A DNA stretch of 64,000 bases from Acanthochlamys bracteata (Eukaryota; Streptophyta; Magnoliopsida; Pandanales; Velloziaceae). Made by a program: the position numbers and the translations under genes. The notes beneath the pieces were generated by a model, which ran no database searches, had not been told where the DNA came from, and was given only the letters and a program-made list of their open reading frames with translations. Below, in pieces: positions 11,461-23,400 of this stretch (the first letter of the stretch is position 1; each line of letters begins with the position of its first letter). Location of the stretch: positions 2,369,725 through 2,433,724 of the forward strand of contig CM034129.1 of assembly GCA_019914995.1 (NCBI GenBank), given 5' to 3'.

Positions 11461-14400
11461 ATGCAAAGGGTAATCTCAAGCGCTTCACAGTCACTCCAGC
11501 GACCGGAAATGTCACCGCTGCTACCTCCGACGGAACACGTCTGCTATGTTCACTGCAATTTCTGCAACACTATCCTTGCGGTACAGTCAGTTATATACAT
11601 GTCCATCACATCCATTGTTCCCACCAAACTCATACGTCTGCATAGTTTTAGCTAGCTATAGCAAGCTTCTCTCCCAAATCTTATCGAAAAGTTCTCTTTT
11701 CCATTCAGACCTTTTCATCTTGCGTAGAGATTAATCTAGGAACAGATCCTTAATTATTTTAGCAGCATAGTTGGAGATCGCGCTATAGATCTCAGATGGC
11801 AGCATGATTCTTAGATGGAGAAGAACAAGAGGATTAAGAAAGAAGTCAGTTATTGTGCATGCATTCGTTAATCGATATCCTTTCTGAGATGTTAGTAGGG
11901 AGAAGAGTTTCAAGTATACATCACTAGCAAGTTTTCTGATTATTTGAATGCAATATGTATATATTTCAGTAGTACTCATCTCCTAGCTATGAAAGGAAGT
12001 TAAGTGCTCTGTGTCTACTACCATTACCAGTTTCTGGTCTGTAGCTTTTTTTTTTTTTTTTTTGGCTCAGAGTCATCATAAGATGAGCGTTAACTTCTTG
12101 TCTTTGTGCCCTCATTGTTATTATCTTTCTCAATCTCTTAAGAAATCTCTTGGATTATTCTTCTTTTTTCCCTTTTTTTTTTCCCTGTTGAGCTGATCTT
12201 TTTATTAACTGAATTACATGTGCGAACCAATGCCTGCAAAACTTCTGCTAGCTACTTTAATTTTTTGGTAGTTGATTTAAATCTTTCTCGTGAATTTCGT
12301 AACGCGCAATCTGCTAAATTTTCGAGTCATTTCTCTGACTCTAAATCAATTTTATCTTTTTCCTGCTACATTTCAATAACTTCAAGCTCTTGCATGATCT
12401 AGATCGATCTCTTTTAACACTACAGTATATGCAGTTTAATGAAAGAGCAAATACCGAATTATGCATGGTTTCAGTTCATAGAACTCCCATTCATTTCATT
12501 CCAGCCTTCTCTTACTAAGATCTTTAAAGATTTTTAATTTTCTTTTTTTAGTGTTGTGGAGTAGCTAGATATATAAGACGAAGGGTTACTAAGTAGCAGA
12601 AAGAATATATAGAGGAAACAACACCATGAGGACTTAGCTCGGAATGAAGCAACACAAATTGCAACTGAATATACAATACATTTATGTTAAATTGCTGCTT
12701 TTCTTTTTGTTCCCATATCTATGCTACAGCTAGAGCTAGCTGCATGTATAGTAGCTTTTATCATGGATTTCTGAATAAGAAGACTGCTGTACAAAAACAA
12801 AACATGCTCATCATGTTCTTTTTTGGAATGCCAACAGAGGAAACCCTTTAAAGCTCATCCAGGGTTTGAATTCAAAGTAGCAAACATATAAAGTGAAACT
12901 TCATATAATACATATGACTATATATACATGCACAATCTTTATACATCATGAAATGAAATGCATATATATATATGGAAAATAATGGACTGAATTAATTAAT
13001 TTGGTGAACGATGATCGATCAGGTGAGTGTTCCTGGGAACAGTTTGTTCGGCATTGTGACGGTGAGGTGTGGACACTGTACTAATCTGCTTGCTGTAAAC
13101 ATGGGAGCATTACTTCAAACTCTTCCTCTCCAGGATCCGCAGGTTTGTTTAACTTTCACATGATCTCTTCTCTCTTTTCTTTCATTTGTTTTAGTTGTTT
13201 CGAGAAAGAGAAGAACCTATTTATACTTGACATTGTTGTTCCATGCGAATATTGAGAAGAAATGGCAGAATCACAATATTAGAGGAGCTCAGGGAAACAA
13301 CACTACTGCGCTAGACTGCGGAACAACGTCAAGATACAACAGGATGCCTGCTGTTAACACCATTGAACATGACCATCACCGTATGCTTCCTGTTCGCCGT
13401 AAGTTTCCATTAATTATTTGTCAGCAAAAAGAATTTCGAGGTCTATCAATTGTAAATGCAAAATTTCAAGTCTAGCTTAGTGATCGAAGGTTATTTCTTA
13501 ATTTTATACTAAATTGATTAATTATTATTTATGTCATGTTTCTTTTGAGAAATAGCTCCAGAGAAGAGGCAGCGTGTTCCTTCAGCATACAATCGATTCA
13601 TCAAGTGAGTACACAATTAAATATCAGATTTGCAATACAACATTAATTTAAGAGAATTTGGTTGAGCTCTAATTACTCCGTAAATAATGGCTTATTACTC
13701 TAACACTTTCGTTATTTTTCGTTTTAATTTCTCCATAGAGAGGAAATTCAGAGGATAAAGGCTAGCAATCCTGACATCAGTCATAGAGAAGCTTTCAGTA
13801 CAGCTGCCAAAAATGTAAGTAAAATATAAAACTTTCGAGCTTCTCTATCTGATATTTATATTATGAAAACCGCACTTAATTAAAATCATGGGGTTTTCTC
13901 TCAAAACCAATGCGTAATTTTCTTTTACGAGAATAGCGTATAATTGAAGAGCGAAAAGTTTGATGATAGAAATCACACGACCATACAAAGCTAATTAACT
14001 ACATTTCTGATTATGCAATACCGTATTTAAATGCACTTATCAACTAACTGAGGAGACTTAAAAGGAAACAAAATGAAACAGTAGATGAGGGCTGGCATCT
14101 ACTGTACTATATGCTATCTATTCAATGAGTTCGCATTATCTGTATACATGTACGCAAACAAGTTCCCTGTTAGATGTATCTGATCCCCGTCAGCTGCACG
14201 CGATAAATTAAAAGATGCAGAAGTTGCGAGAGAAAACTCAATGGAAGTATCTTGCTAGCTAATTAGTGAAGGTTACTTATTTGCATAGATAAAGGTTTGC
14301 ATCCAATTAATTAAATCATATATATGAATTTTCCTTGCATAATTGCGTCCTTATATTACTAAACACGCATACGGACTTTCTTTACTTGGCAATTTTGATT

Positions 14401-14544
14401 CACAAAGTGATATGTTGGTTTATGTAGTGGGCACATTTTCCTCACATTCATTTCGGATTAACTCTTGATGGCAATAATAAGCAAAGCAAGCTTGACGATG
14501 CCATCCCAGCACAAGGCAGCCAAAGCAGTCAGGCTTACTATTGA
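11461..14544 (+). CDS. YAB2: YABBY transcription factor, YAB2 type
   Basis: Six exons: 11461-11580, 13023-13142, 13257-13398, 13556-13604, 13739-13814 and 14428-14544, encoding 207 aa. YABBY factors are plant-specific HMG-like DNA-binding proteins that set abaxial identity and blade growth of leaves and floral organs. The N-terminal C2C2 zinc finger uses C32, C35, C56 and C59 ([10 protein letters not shown] ... [10 protein letters not shown]). The YABBY domain follows from about residue 128: [54 protein letters not shown]. The C-terminus [10 protein letters not shown]...AYY resembles YAB2 rather than FIL/YAB3 or CRC; YAB5 cannot be fully excluded. Intron 1 (1.4 kb) and intron 5 (0.6 kb) are the large ones. 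Start chosen at the first ATG before the finger. The gene stands alone in a wide non-coding domain, consistent with a developmentally controlled locus. Confidence 0.95.
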
Positions 14545-17500
14545 TCAATGTATAACCGGTATTTCAATAGCACGCACTAAATATATATATATATATATAT
14601 ATTTGAATTTCATATATTTTTCATCATGTCCTAAAAGTCATATTGTATTTCTTAATTTTGATAATAACTCATAATAGCTAGTACTTGTTTTCAACTATTA
14701 ATCTTTTCATGAATTGTCTAATTCCTGTAAGTTGCGCGCTATGGTCTCATATATTGAACTCCTGCTTGCAGCAGTTTTACAAACAACTGCACTATGGGCA
14801 TGTCTGGAAGTGCTTATCGCTGTTTTTCCTAACTTTATTTCAACTTCTAATTTCTTACCGAACCTTCTATAATATTTTAATTTTTTCTTAAAGTTCAGAT
14901 AAATTGTAATTTATAAAATTATTATATATATATAAGTTTTATTTTTTTAGATAAAAAATATATATTTGTTTCTCAAAAAATTTCAAAATAAATATTTTTT
15001 CAGAAAAGCTCCTTATTTTAAGCACTTTAAAAGTCCACTATTCTATTCTAACCTGTAACAATTCTCATGTATAGGTTCGAGGACTGCATGCTAGTATAAG
15101 AATAAATGATCACTAGCTAATTAAAATCTAGTGAAGTCATTGAGATCTACTTACTTGACAGTTCAGTATGCATATGAGTGATCTACTGAAACAAAATATA
15201 ATTCCTTCTAAACTTCACACGCTCGAATAGAAGCTAATTAAGAAAGGACAGGTTTCATAAACCGAACGAAAAATCAAACAATGATTATCGTGGCCAATTA
15301 ATATATACATATATATATGAATGAAATATATAGCAGCTATCTGTTTGAGTTCATTACACTAAGGAGAAAACTGATCTTTAACATGCAAAGGTTCTTGCAG
15401 CTATCTAGCAGCCTCACTGATAAATATATCAAATTTGTGTTCCTGTCAGATGATTCAAACATATCATGGAAAAGGAAACAAAAGTAAAAAACCATTCTCT
15501 AACACAGTATTGATAAATTTATAGAAATCAAACAGAAAGTTGAAAAAAAAAAAAACACGCAGTTGCTAGCTGTTGGTGGAAGTCGATCGTAATGAATGAT
15601 TATAACTATTCATGAACAGGAAAGAGAAAGCAAAGAAGAAACTTTGCATTAATTCTAACCACACATTATACAGTCTGTGAGTTTCATATTTGTGTAAACA
15701 TGATGATTATGATCATATGTGAAAGTACCCGAGCGGAAGGCATGGGCAATGGCTTTCCTTCATATAAATGTTCACGAGCTACTGTTCATCAATCAAGCTA
15801 GCTAGTGAATTCAAATTAATCTCTTCTCATAAATATAATACTGTTTCAAGTCAGGAAATTAAGCGTGCATAATAAAGAAGTGTTTCTCTCCAACTGGGAT
15901 GAACTATCACAGATGCTCCAAACATGTGATATTAAGTCTAAGTTACGCTAGGGTTTATATATATATCTGGCACAAAATATAAACCACAAAACATCTATAT
16001 GTGTAGTTATTTCACATCACAGATAAGAAAAAGAGAGTGCTTAGTCAAAAAAAATCGCCGACGCGCATGGATGAGAATATTAATCGCAGAGACAGAGAGA
16101 GAGAGAGAGTCTCAGAAAAATAGTCGGAATATAAACTTCTGCAATGATCTGTCTTGTCTGAGCGTTCTTCTATGCCTTAGACCAGATGTGGACGATATAT
16201 CATTGTCTCAAAGTAAGAATTGCGCCCGTGATCAGTGGCGGGAGACGAGGGTGCCATGTCTAGTATCCCTCACGTTCCTCTCTGTGTTTTTGTGCTTCTG
16301 CAACCTAGCCAGCTGCTTCCTTAATTTGTTATTAACTCGATCGCTACCCTGATCAGTAGTATTTCAGTGTCTCTGCCACACCCTTCTCAGCTACCTACTT
16401 GCGCCAAACTTGTTGTTTGCAAGCTCTCGTCTCTCTCTCTCTGTCTCTCCTTCGCTATCTGTATATGCGTATACGTATGTATTGGATTTTGGCGTATATT
16501 GTCAAAATTGGGAGGACATGCATGACAGTGACTCTACAGTCTCTAGAGTGAGTGCACATTTATCATAACAGTAATGCATTCATGGTGTTGGTGTTCCATC
16601 CACATGCTTCTGATCATTCCCATCTCACATACATAAGCCCCCACTTGTACATTGCCACAATCTGGATCACTGTTCTGAGGGTGACACTTCAATACCAGGA
16701 ACCATCACTAAAATCCATTACTATGGCTTGGATGCGCGCGCTCGTGTTGCACGATATGTGGAACCCCAAAACCCTTTCCCTGGCCAGTGCATGTTGTTGT
16801 TACTACTGATCCTCGAGAAATTTTCTATCTACTAATCCTTACAGTAGTCATTGTTGTTGGTTCTTAAAATGCACCTGATTATTAGAGCTGCTTGACCTAC
16901 TTAAACTTGATGAACATACAAGTACTGGAAGCAGAGAAATGTAAATTAAACGAATTTTCAAACTTGCCTTGAAAGACTTCGCTCCAATCTGTAACCAAGG
17001 GATATTGAAGTACACTGCATTACATGGTGAAAATTATCAATCGTTAATTATTGAGTACCTGCACGAACAGTATCTGTCAAGTCCAGGATTAATTAATAGA
17101 CAGCTAGCTATCTATTTTATAAGCTGCTAAATCACTAATTTCTTACTAAAAAAGATCTACTTGTGTTCTGTACGGAAATGAATTCTGCGATGGCTAATAG
17201 TTTTCAATCAGGGCTTTGCACCTCAAAATTTCCAAAAAAATGATCCCTAAACAAAATCATTAGAAATCAGATGTGGAATCTAAAATCAATTAATTTAAAT
17301 TGTATATCCTATTTTGATATAGTATCAGATTAATCTTTACAAAAAAAACTTGTCTTTTAGATATTCACGTCTCAATTATGAGAATTTTTTCTGTAAAGCA
17401 TAAAATGAAGTTATTAAAACTATTTTTTATTAATTAGTAATATAATTTTAAGTTGATATATAGAATATAGGGACTTTTTTAAAAAATAATTAATTTTAAA

Positions 17501-17582
17501 TATTAGATTAACTTTTTCATAAAGATATAAAAGAAACCTTGACAAATATTTGCTAATGTTTACTTTTACTGACATTCATAAA

Positions 17583-17820
17583 AGAGTGTTTGGAAGTATT
17601 TTTGAAATAAAATTTTTTAAAATAAAAATATTTTTATTTTAAAAAAATAATAAATTTTATTTTTTCATTTTTAAAAAATAATAAAAATATTAATAAAAAA
17701 TCTGATTACGTAAAATTTTTTATATTTTAAAATTTTAAAATAAATTTTCTAAATATTTATAAAATATATATTAAAAAGTAAAAATTAATTTTTTAATAAG
17801 CTAATACAAACAGCTCATTA
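17583..17820 (+). mobile_element. AT-rich MITE, family B reference copy
   Basis: Terminal inverted repeats GAGTGTTTGGAAGTA and TAATACAAACAGCTC enclose about 210 bp of nearly pure A/T DNA. The left end (TTTGAAATAAAATTTTTT) recurs at 54544 in the same orientation and, as its complement, at 29536 and 55071, which defines a multi-copy family within this window. Confidence 0.65.
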
Positions 17821-18032
17821 AAGAGCTAAAAAAAGTTTGTAGAAAAGAGGAGAGAAGATGTTCAGCATGATCATAAAAAGTATTGTTCAGTAGTGGCAGT
17901 GTTTGTACCTACCATGACTTGAAAGAGATCCGAAACATCAAATCAAAATGGAGTCCTGGAGACGCATGCAGGAATGAAACATCTTTTCAGGTGGTGATGG
18001 TACCTAATGGAGAGCTGGTGGCTGTCCACTAT

Positions 18033-18052
18033 CACCACCACCACCACCACCA
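18033..18052. repeat. (CAC)n microsatellite
   Basis: About six to seven CAC units, preceded 40 bases earlier by GGTGGTGAT, which can pair with ATCACCACC at the start of the tract. It causes a spurious His-rich open frame. Confidence 0.9.
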
Positions 18053-20489
18053 TCACTGCAGAAAACCCAGAAAGAAAGAGAGACTCTTAACAGAGCAATG
18101 TTGTTTTCAGCGGGCCTCCTACTATAGGCAAAGACACAGATCTGCTTACTGATCATTGACCGACTGTTTTGTTATTTCAGGGAAAAAATCAGGGCATCCT
18201 GGTGCACGCCTTGTTGTTACTCAATAATATCCGAAATGTCTTTTCATTTATTTCCTTCATTTCTTACTAAACAATCACAGCGTAAGCAGACGTACGTTTT
18301 ACTAACTAATAATGTAGATAACAAAGGTCTGTTGGAAATAATCTTGGTATTTCGAACAGGATCCGATCTTATTAGTGTCTGATTCAGACCCGAATTTTAA
18401 ACCCCATTGATGGTATCCGGGTCTAAATTATCGACCCATTTGCTTACGGATACGGTCCGAATCTTCAGTTGAAAATTACAAAGCTGAATTGATCAGAATC
18501 TTCACAGATAAATTTATATCCTTTTTTTATAATATTTATTTTTTTGATAAAATCTATGAGTTGATTTGAGTTTTTGTATAATATATATTGCTTATACAAA
18601 ATTTTTAAATATATTTTATATTTTTGTTGTATTTATCGATAATTAAACACAACAAATTTTACTCAGATTTAAATTAAATAAAATGAGTATGGGTCTCAGT
18701 TCCAGAAATCTGGACTCCGAAAATTTGGTCAGGTCTCGACGTAAACTACAAACAAATCATACAAAGATACAATTTTGTAGACCAAAAATTTTCAGATTTG
18801 AACGATTTTTCCAATGCATCTCTGCACACTTGAAGCGTTATATAAATAGCATAGCAATTTAAGAAAAGACTATATAACCGGGAATAGAAATATTAAGTAC
18901 ACAACTTCACCATTTGCAATGGGAACTGTGACTCAAAAAAAGTTTCCTAAATTCTTACATTATTAAGTCAACTATCACCAAAAAATGCGAAAAACGAGAA
19001 TCAAAGTTGAGATAAAAACACTTGTCCCCATTGTTTGTGTGAGTTTTTATAAGTTTGTTTCTCACTTTCGGAAATACAACACCGATACCAGTAAATCCCG
19101 CAACCCCCTGGTTAGATAGTTACACGAAGCTTGATTATCCCATCCATCAGATAGCAATTTAGCTTTCAAAAAGCGAAAGTTCTGAATTGATCTCAACTGA
19201 ATTCATGATCTGGTTCACTACATCCTTATCGAAGTTAGACCAGCCAATTTTACAGAGAATCTGGCTTGTTATCAAACAGAAGACAACTATAGTGATTGAT
19301 AACTCCACACGTAATATACCTTGATATCTACAATGCTAAATTGAAACTGAAACAATGTTTAGCCAATGCCACCCAGAAAACCTGATCATACCTACTAATA
19401 AGGCCAATGTTTCATGATCAATCTCCATAAGGCACAACAAAATATCATCTAAATATCTAAATCTGATTACAGCTAAGACAAGTGCTATTGCTTGTTTTTA
19501 TGCTACTAGGAGGAGCCACAATCCTACAGCTTACTAACTACACGATTGGAACTAGGAAGAGATATGTAAAAAATCAATAGCAGATCCTTGGATAATTAAG
19601 TTGAAAGCGACATGCAGTGCAGTGCAGTTCATGTGAAATGTTGAGATGATCATATACCTTGAGGGAAGATCAGGTTGTATCATGTCCAGTGCAGTTCCCA
19701 TAGATACCTCCAGAACAAATGTTACCTCCTCAGAAGACTGCAATAACTATATAGCACTTACGAAAGAGAGCATAAAACCAACTAATACATTTCCAGCATT
19801 AGAAACACCCATCTTTCAGCAGAAACGAGATCATCATATAAAACAGAAATTCACTTCTTCTATTGGAAGTCCACAAAATTGAAATTGCTGAACCAAATGT
19901 GCCATACTACATATACAGAACCATATCCATTCCTGACTCTTGCTACAATTACAATAATCTGCTTTACCTCCATTACAGTAACCAAATCATCAGTTCCCAC
20001 AAACCTCACCATATCATGGCATGGACAAAGAGGGCAAGGAAACCATATAATGTAGACCATAAACCAAAGAGGCTCATATTCTACCTCATAATTTGTATAT
20101 CCTGTGACAATATCCCTACAAAATTCAAGCTCAAGTTTGCACGTCAAGAAGCACAAGGCAGAAATCTACCAGATCTCACTGGCACAAATACATACTGTTC
20201 TATGGTACAACGATAACATTACAACACCAGTGTCCCTACAGTGACACCTGCTAAATGTCATACTCACTACAGCTAGCCAAAATTGAACTGACTCAGGTGA
20301 CCAATAGTAATAACAATGGTGGAATAGCAGTGAAAAGAGAGATCAACCTGCAAGCACCAACAACAGTACCAGTACTGACCACCTTTCCTTTAAAACTTTT
20401 AAGCCCTATATCAGGAACTAGCAATTTCTTACCTTCTGCTTCTCAAATATTTCACTTGCACAGACTGCTCAGAGTTTCATCTGCGGACA

Positions 20490-23400
20490 TTATCTTTTCC
20501 GGTGCTTATCTCTTTTTGCTTTCACAAATCTCCGTCCCGACTTGTCACCGCCCCCACTGCCCAAAGAGAAGCTCCCTCCAGGAGGAAACTCCGGATTATT
20601 TGTCCCTTGAAATGCTTGTACATTTGGAGTGTAACTTTGACTTCCGCCAAACTGAAAGACCGGTTGTGCAGGAGCTCCAAACACAAAATTCTGCATTGCG
20701 GGAGAACTAGATGATTGGCCAAATGTTGGTACACTAGGAACTGCAGCCTGGCCATTATTATCGTCAGTCATACTGTCCTCCATGTTCATTTGATCATTTC
20801 CTTGAGGCACGCATCCAAAAACACTAGGAGTCGACATTCCATATAATGGTTGGGCAGGAGAGGGTGAAGATGTGGAACCCGCTGATGTGAAAGAGAATGT
20901 TGGTGCAGAAGAACCAAATGTTTGCGATGAACTACCCGAAGTAGCAGTGGGCCCGAAAGAGAACGAATGTGGGGCAGAAGAAGTAGAACCAAAGGATGAT
21001 GCAAAAACTGAAGGTGCAGTTGGCTGAGAAGCAGAATTGGATCCAAAGATCAAGGATGTTGATGGTTGACTACCAAATGTAGGTAGGGAAGATGTGCTTG
21101 AAGCAAAAACAGAAGATGTTGATGGCTGTGAACTAGTTCCAAACAAACTAGAGCTGGCAGTTGGAGCAAACACTGAGCTGCCTTCGGGAGATGAGGAGCC
21201 AGGCCCAGCAGAAAAACCAAATACCGGACTTGCTGATTTTGCAGAGGGCGCCAAAGAACCATAGGTGGAACTCCCAAAAACAGATGACGTCGACCCACTC
21301 AAACCAAAGGTTGGACCTGACGAACTAACTTCACTTGTTCCACTGCCAGGTTGAGAAGCTGGAGCTCCAAAAGTCGATCCAGTTGAGCTTCCAAAAGCAG
21401 CCGTTGCTTGAGAAGTACCAAAAGATAAGTTTGAAGTACTGGATTGGGTCAAAGTACTGAAACTGAACCCAGTAGAGAATGTAGCTGGTGATGATGATGA
21501 AGCCGATAATGATGGTGAAAGAGTAGACCCGCTGGTAGCACTAGAAAACAAAGGGGAAGCAACACTGGCAGACAATTTGCTGCTTGTGCTTCCAAATAAA
21601 GGTAATTTTGCCAAACCTGTTGAAGAACTTGTGGTGCTTGAGACGGAAGATAGTTCTGCTGATTTGGAGGATTCGTTGCCCAGGCGAGAGGATAAGGAAG
21701 ATACAGATGAAATTGCCGAGCTACTGGAAATACTGCCTGAATTTTGGAACAAAGATGGCTTCATCATGTCAGATGAAGTAGTTGTACTTGAAGATGCAAA
21801 GGTTGTCACTGGAATCGAAAAACTGCCGCTGACTGTATTTGAAAATAATGATGTCCCGGTAGCACTTGCAGTAGAGAAGCTGAATGGTGATGACTTGATG
21901 GGCTTTTCTTCTGACGGCTTAGAATCACTTTTATCATAACTAGGAGAAGCTGATGGTTGAGCATTAGAGCTAGCAGAACCAAATTGAAACAAGCCAGATG
22001 CAGAAGATATTGGTGCTGGAGATGACATCAACAGAGAGCTCGAACCAGTTACACCTGCAATGGTGGTAGTTATGTCACTCTCCTGCTTATCAGATAGTCT
22101 TGCATGCGAAGCAGGTGAAAAAGAGAATGGAACCAAACTAATTGAACCATTGCTCATGCTTTGAGTAGTTGCTGCGCCAAAAGAAAATACTGGCATAGCA
22201 GCAGAAGTTGACAAGCTAAATGAAGGAGCATTTTCCACAGATTTAGCTACATCTCCATCTTTGTCAATTTTGTCTCTACGATCTGACTTGAAACTCGGTA
22301 AAACTGCAGGAGATACACTGCAAAATAACGACATTTAGCAACTCCTGCACAACCAACAGGCATCTAAACTAAAATACACCCTAACATGTCAGGAATAAAG
22401 AGGAAGGGAGAACCTAAAGTGGGATTTACTAAATTATGGGCAACAAAAGTAAACAGACAGTAGTAGTAAAATAAGCACCAAACATATACCTTATGCCTAT
22501 TTTTTCACCAGCAGAATCATTGACAATAGCACCAGATGAGAAAGTAACCTCAAGCAAATCTCCAGAACCAAAGCCGAAAAGTGGAGAAGAAGCTTGCTCC
22601 TGCTTAGCCGAGCTGTCGGGTACTGGAGCTAGCATACTAGGTGGTGAGGACTGCGAGAGATTTTGAGAAGGGGCAACAGGGAATGAAAACCCAACTTTAT
22701 CAGCAAGAACAGACCCATTAGAAGCCTTTGTAGCATCTATCTCTTGCATCACAGGTGCAGAAACAGAACTCTGAAAAAAGTTGGTTCGAGGCTCATTAGA
22801 AATGGCGTCTTTGATAGGCTTGCCTTCTGTGGTTCCAGGCAATTGCTCCATTCCAGAGGCTTGAGGACTCATGACATCTTTTATGATATTCTCATCTTCG
22901 TCCATCTCCACTGAATCCTTTCAACCAAAGTATGCCACGTTTACCATCAACATTGCTCAAAAGCAGGGGCCGTTACTCATCAAAACACCCAAAAAACAAA
23001 AAGCAAAAAGACAAAGATAGATATAAGTTAATAGTGCATACCTCTAATGTGATCTTGAAAGCAGGTTTCTTGCTTTGTGAAGCTGTAGGACCAGACACAG
23101 CACAGTCTGCCATCTTAGGTACTGGTTTTGAAGTTTGAGCAGAATCTATAGCATTCCCTTTGCTGTAACTCTCAGGTTTGACACTGACTTCTAAAGCAAC
23201 ACCAGAGGAGCTTGTGTCCTTGACTTTATCACGTTTATGCAAGTTGGCTGGCGGAAGATCACTTTTTGTCTGAATATTGCCGCTGCTTTGCACATTAACA
23301 AATCTAGAAGAGTCAATACGATCCATGCTCTTAAGAGCATGCCCCTGCAACATATCATGCGTTAACTTTGATGGAGATTCATTCTTGGAAATAGCTTTTA

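Larger units (their letters stand above)
14545..19850. other. Gene-poor interval downstream of the YABBY gene
   Basis: No supported coding exon. It holds an (AT)10 tract near 14581-14600, a less AT-rich island at about 16000-16870 with TC repeats, one full MITE at 17583-17820, a (CAC)n tract at 18033-18052, and a stretch at 18350-18730 rich in GACCCGAAT-like words that looks like an old dispersed repeat. The 101-117 residue frames near 16000 and 17900 are repetitive or lack any family motif. Confidence 0.6.

Noticed and set aside
16552-16809. Sequence resembling a microRNA (TTTCCCTGGCCAGTGCATG)
   Set aside because: Not the miR408 sequence in either orientation, and no pairing arm found nearby.
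17883-18152. His-rich 89-codon frame
   Set aside because: Created by the (CAC)n microsatellite; the rest has no similarity to known proteins.
19863-20216. Overlapping frames on both strands after NUP1
   Set aside because: Lie in the probable NUP1 3' UTR, with no motif; likely chance.
21577-21939. Plus-strand acidic frame of 120 codons within NUP1
   Set aside because: Antisense of the Ser/FG repeat exon; its composition follows from the repeat on the other strand.
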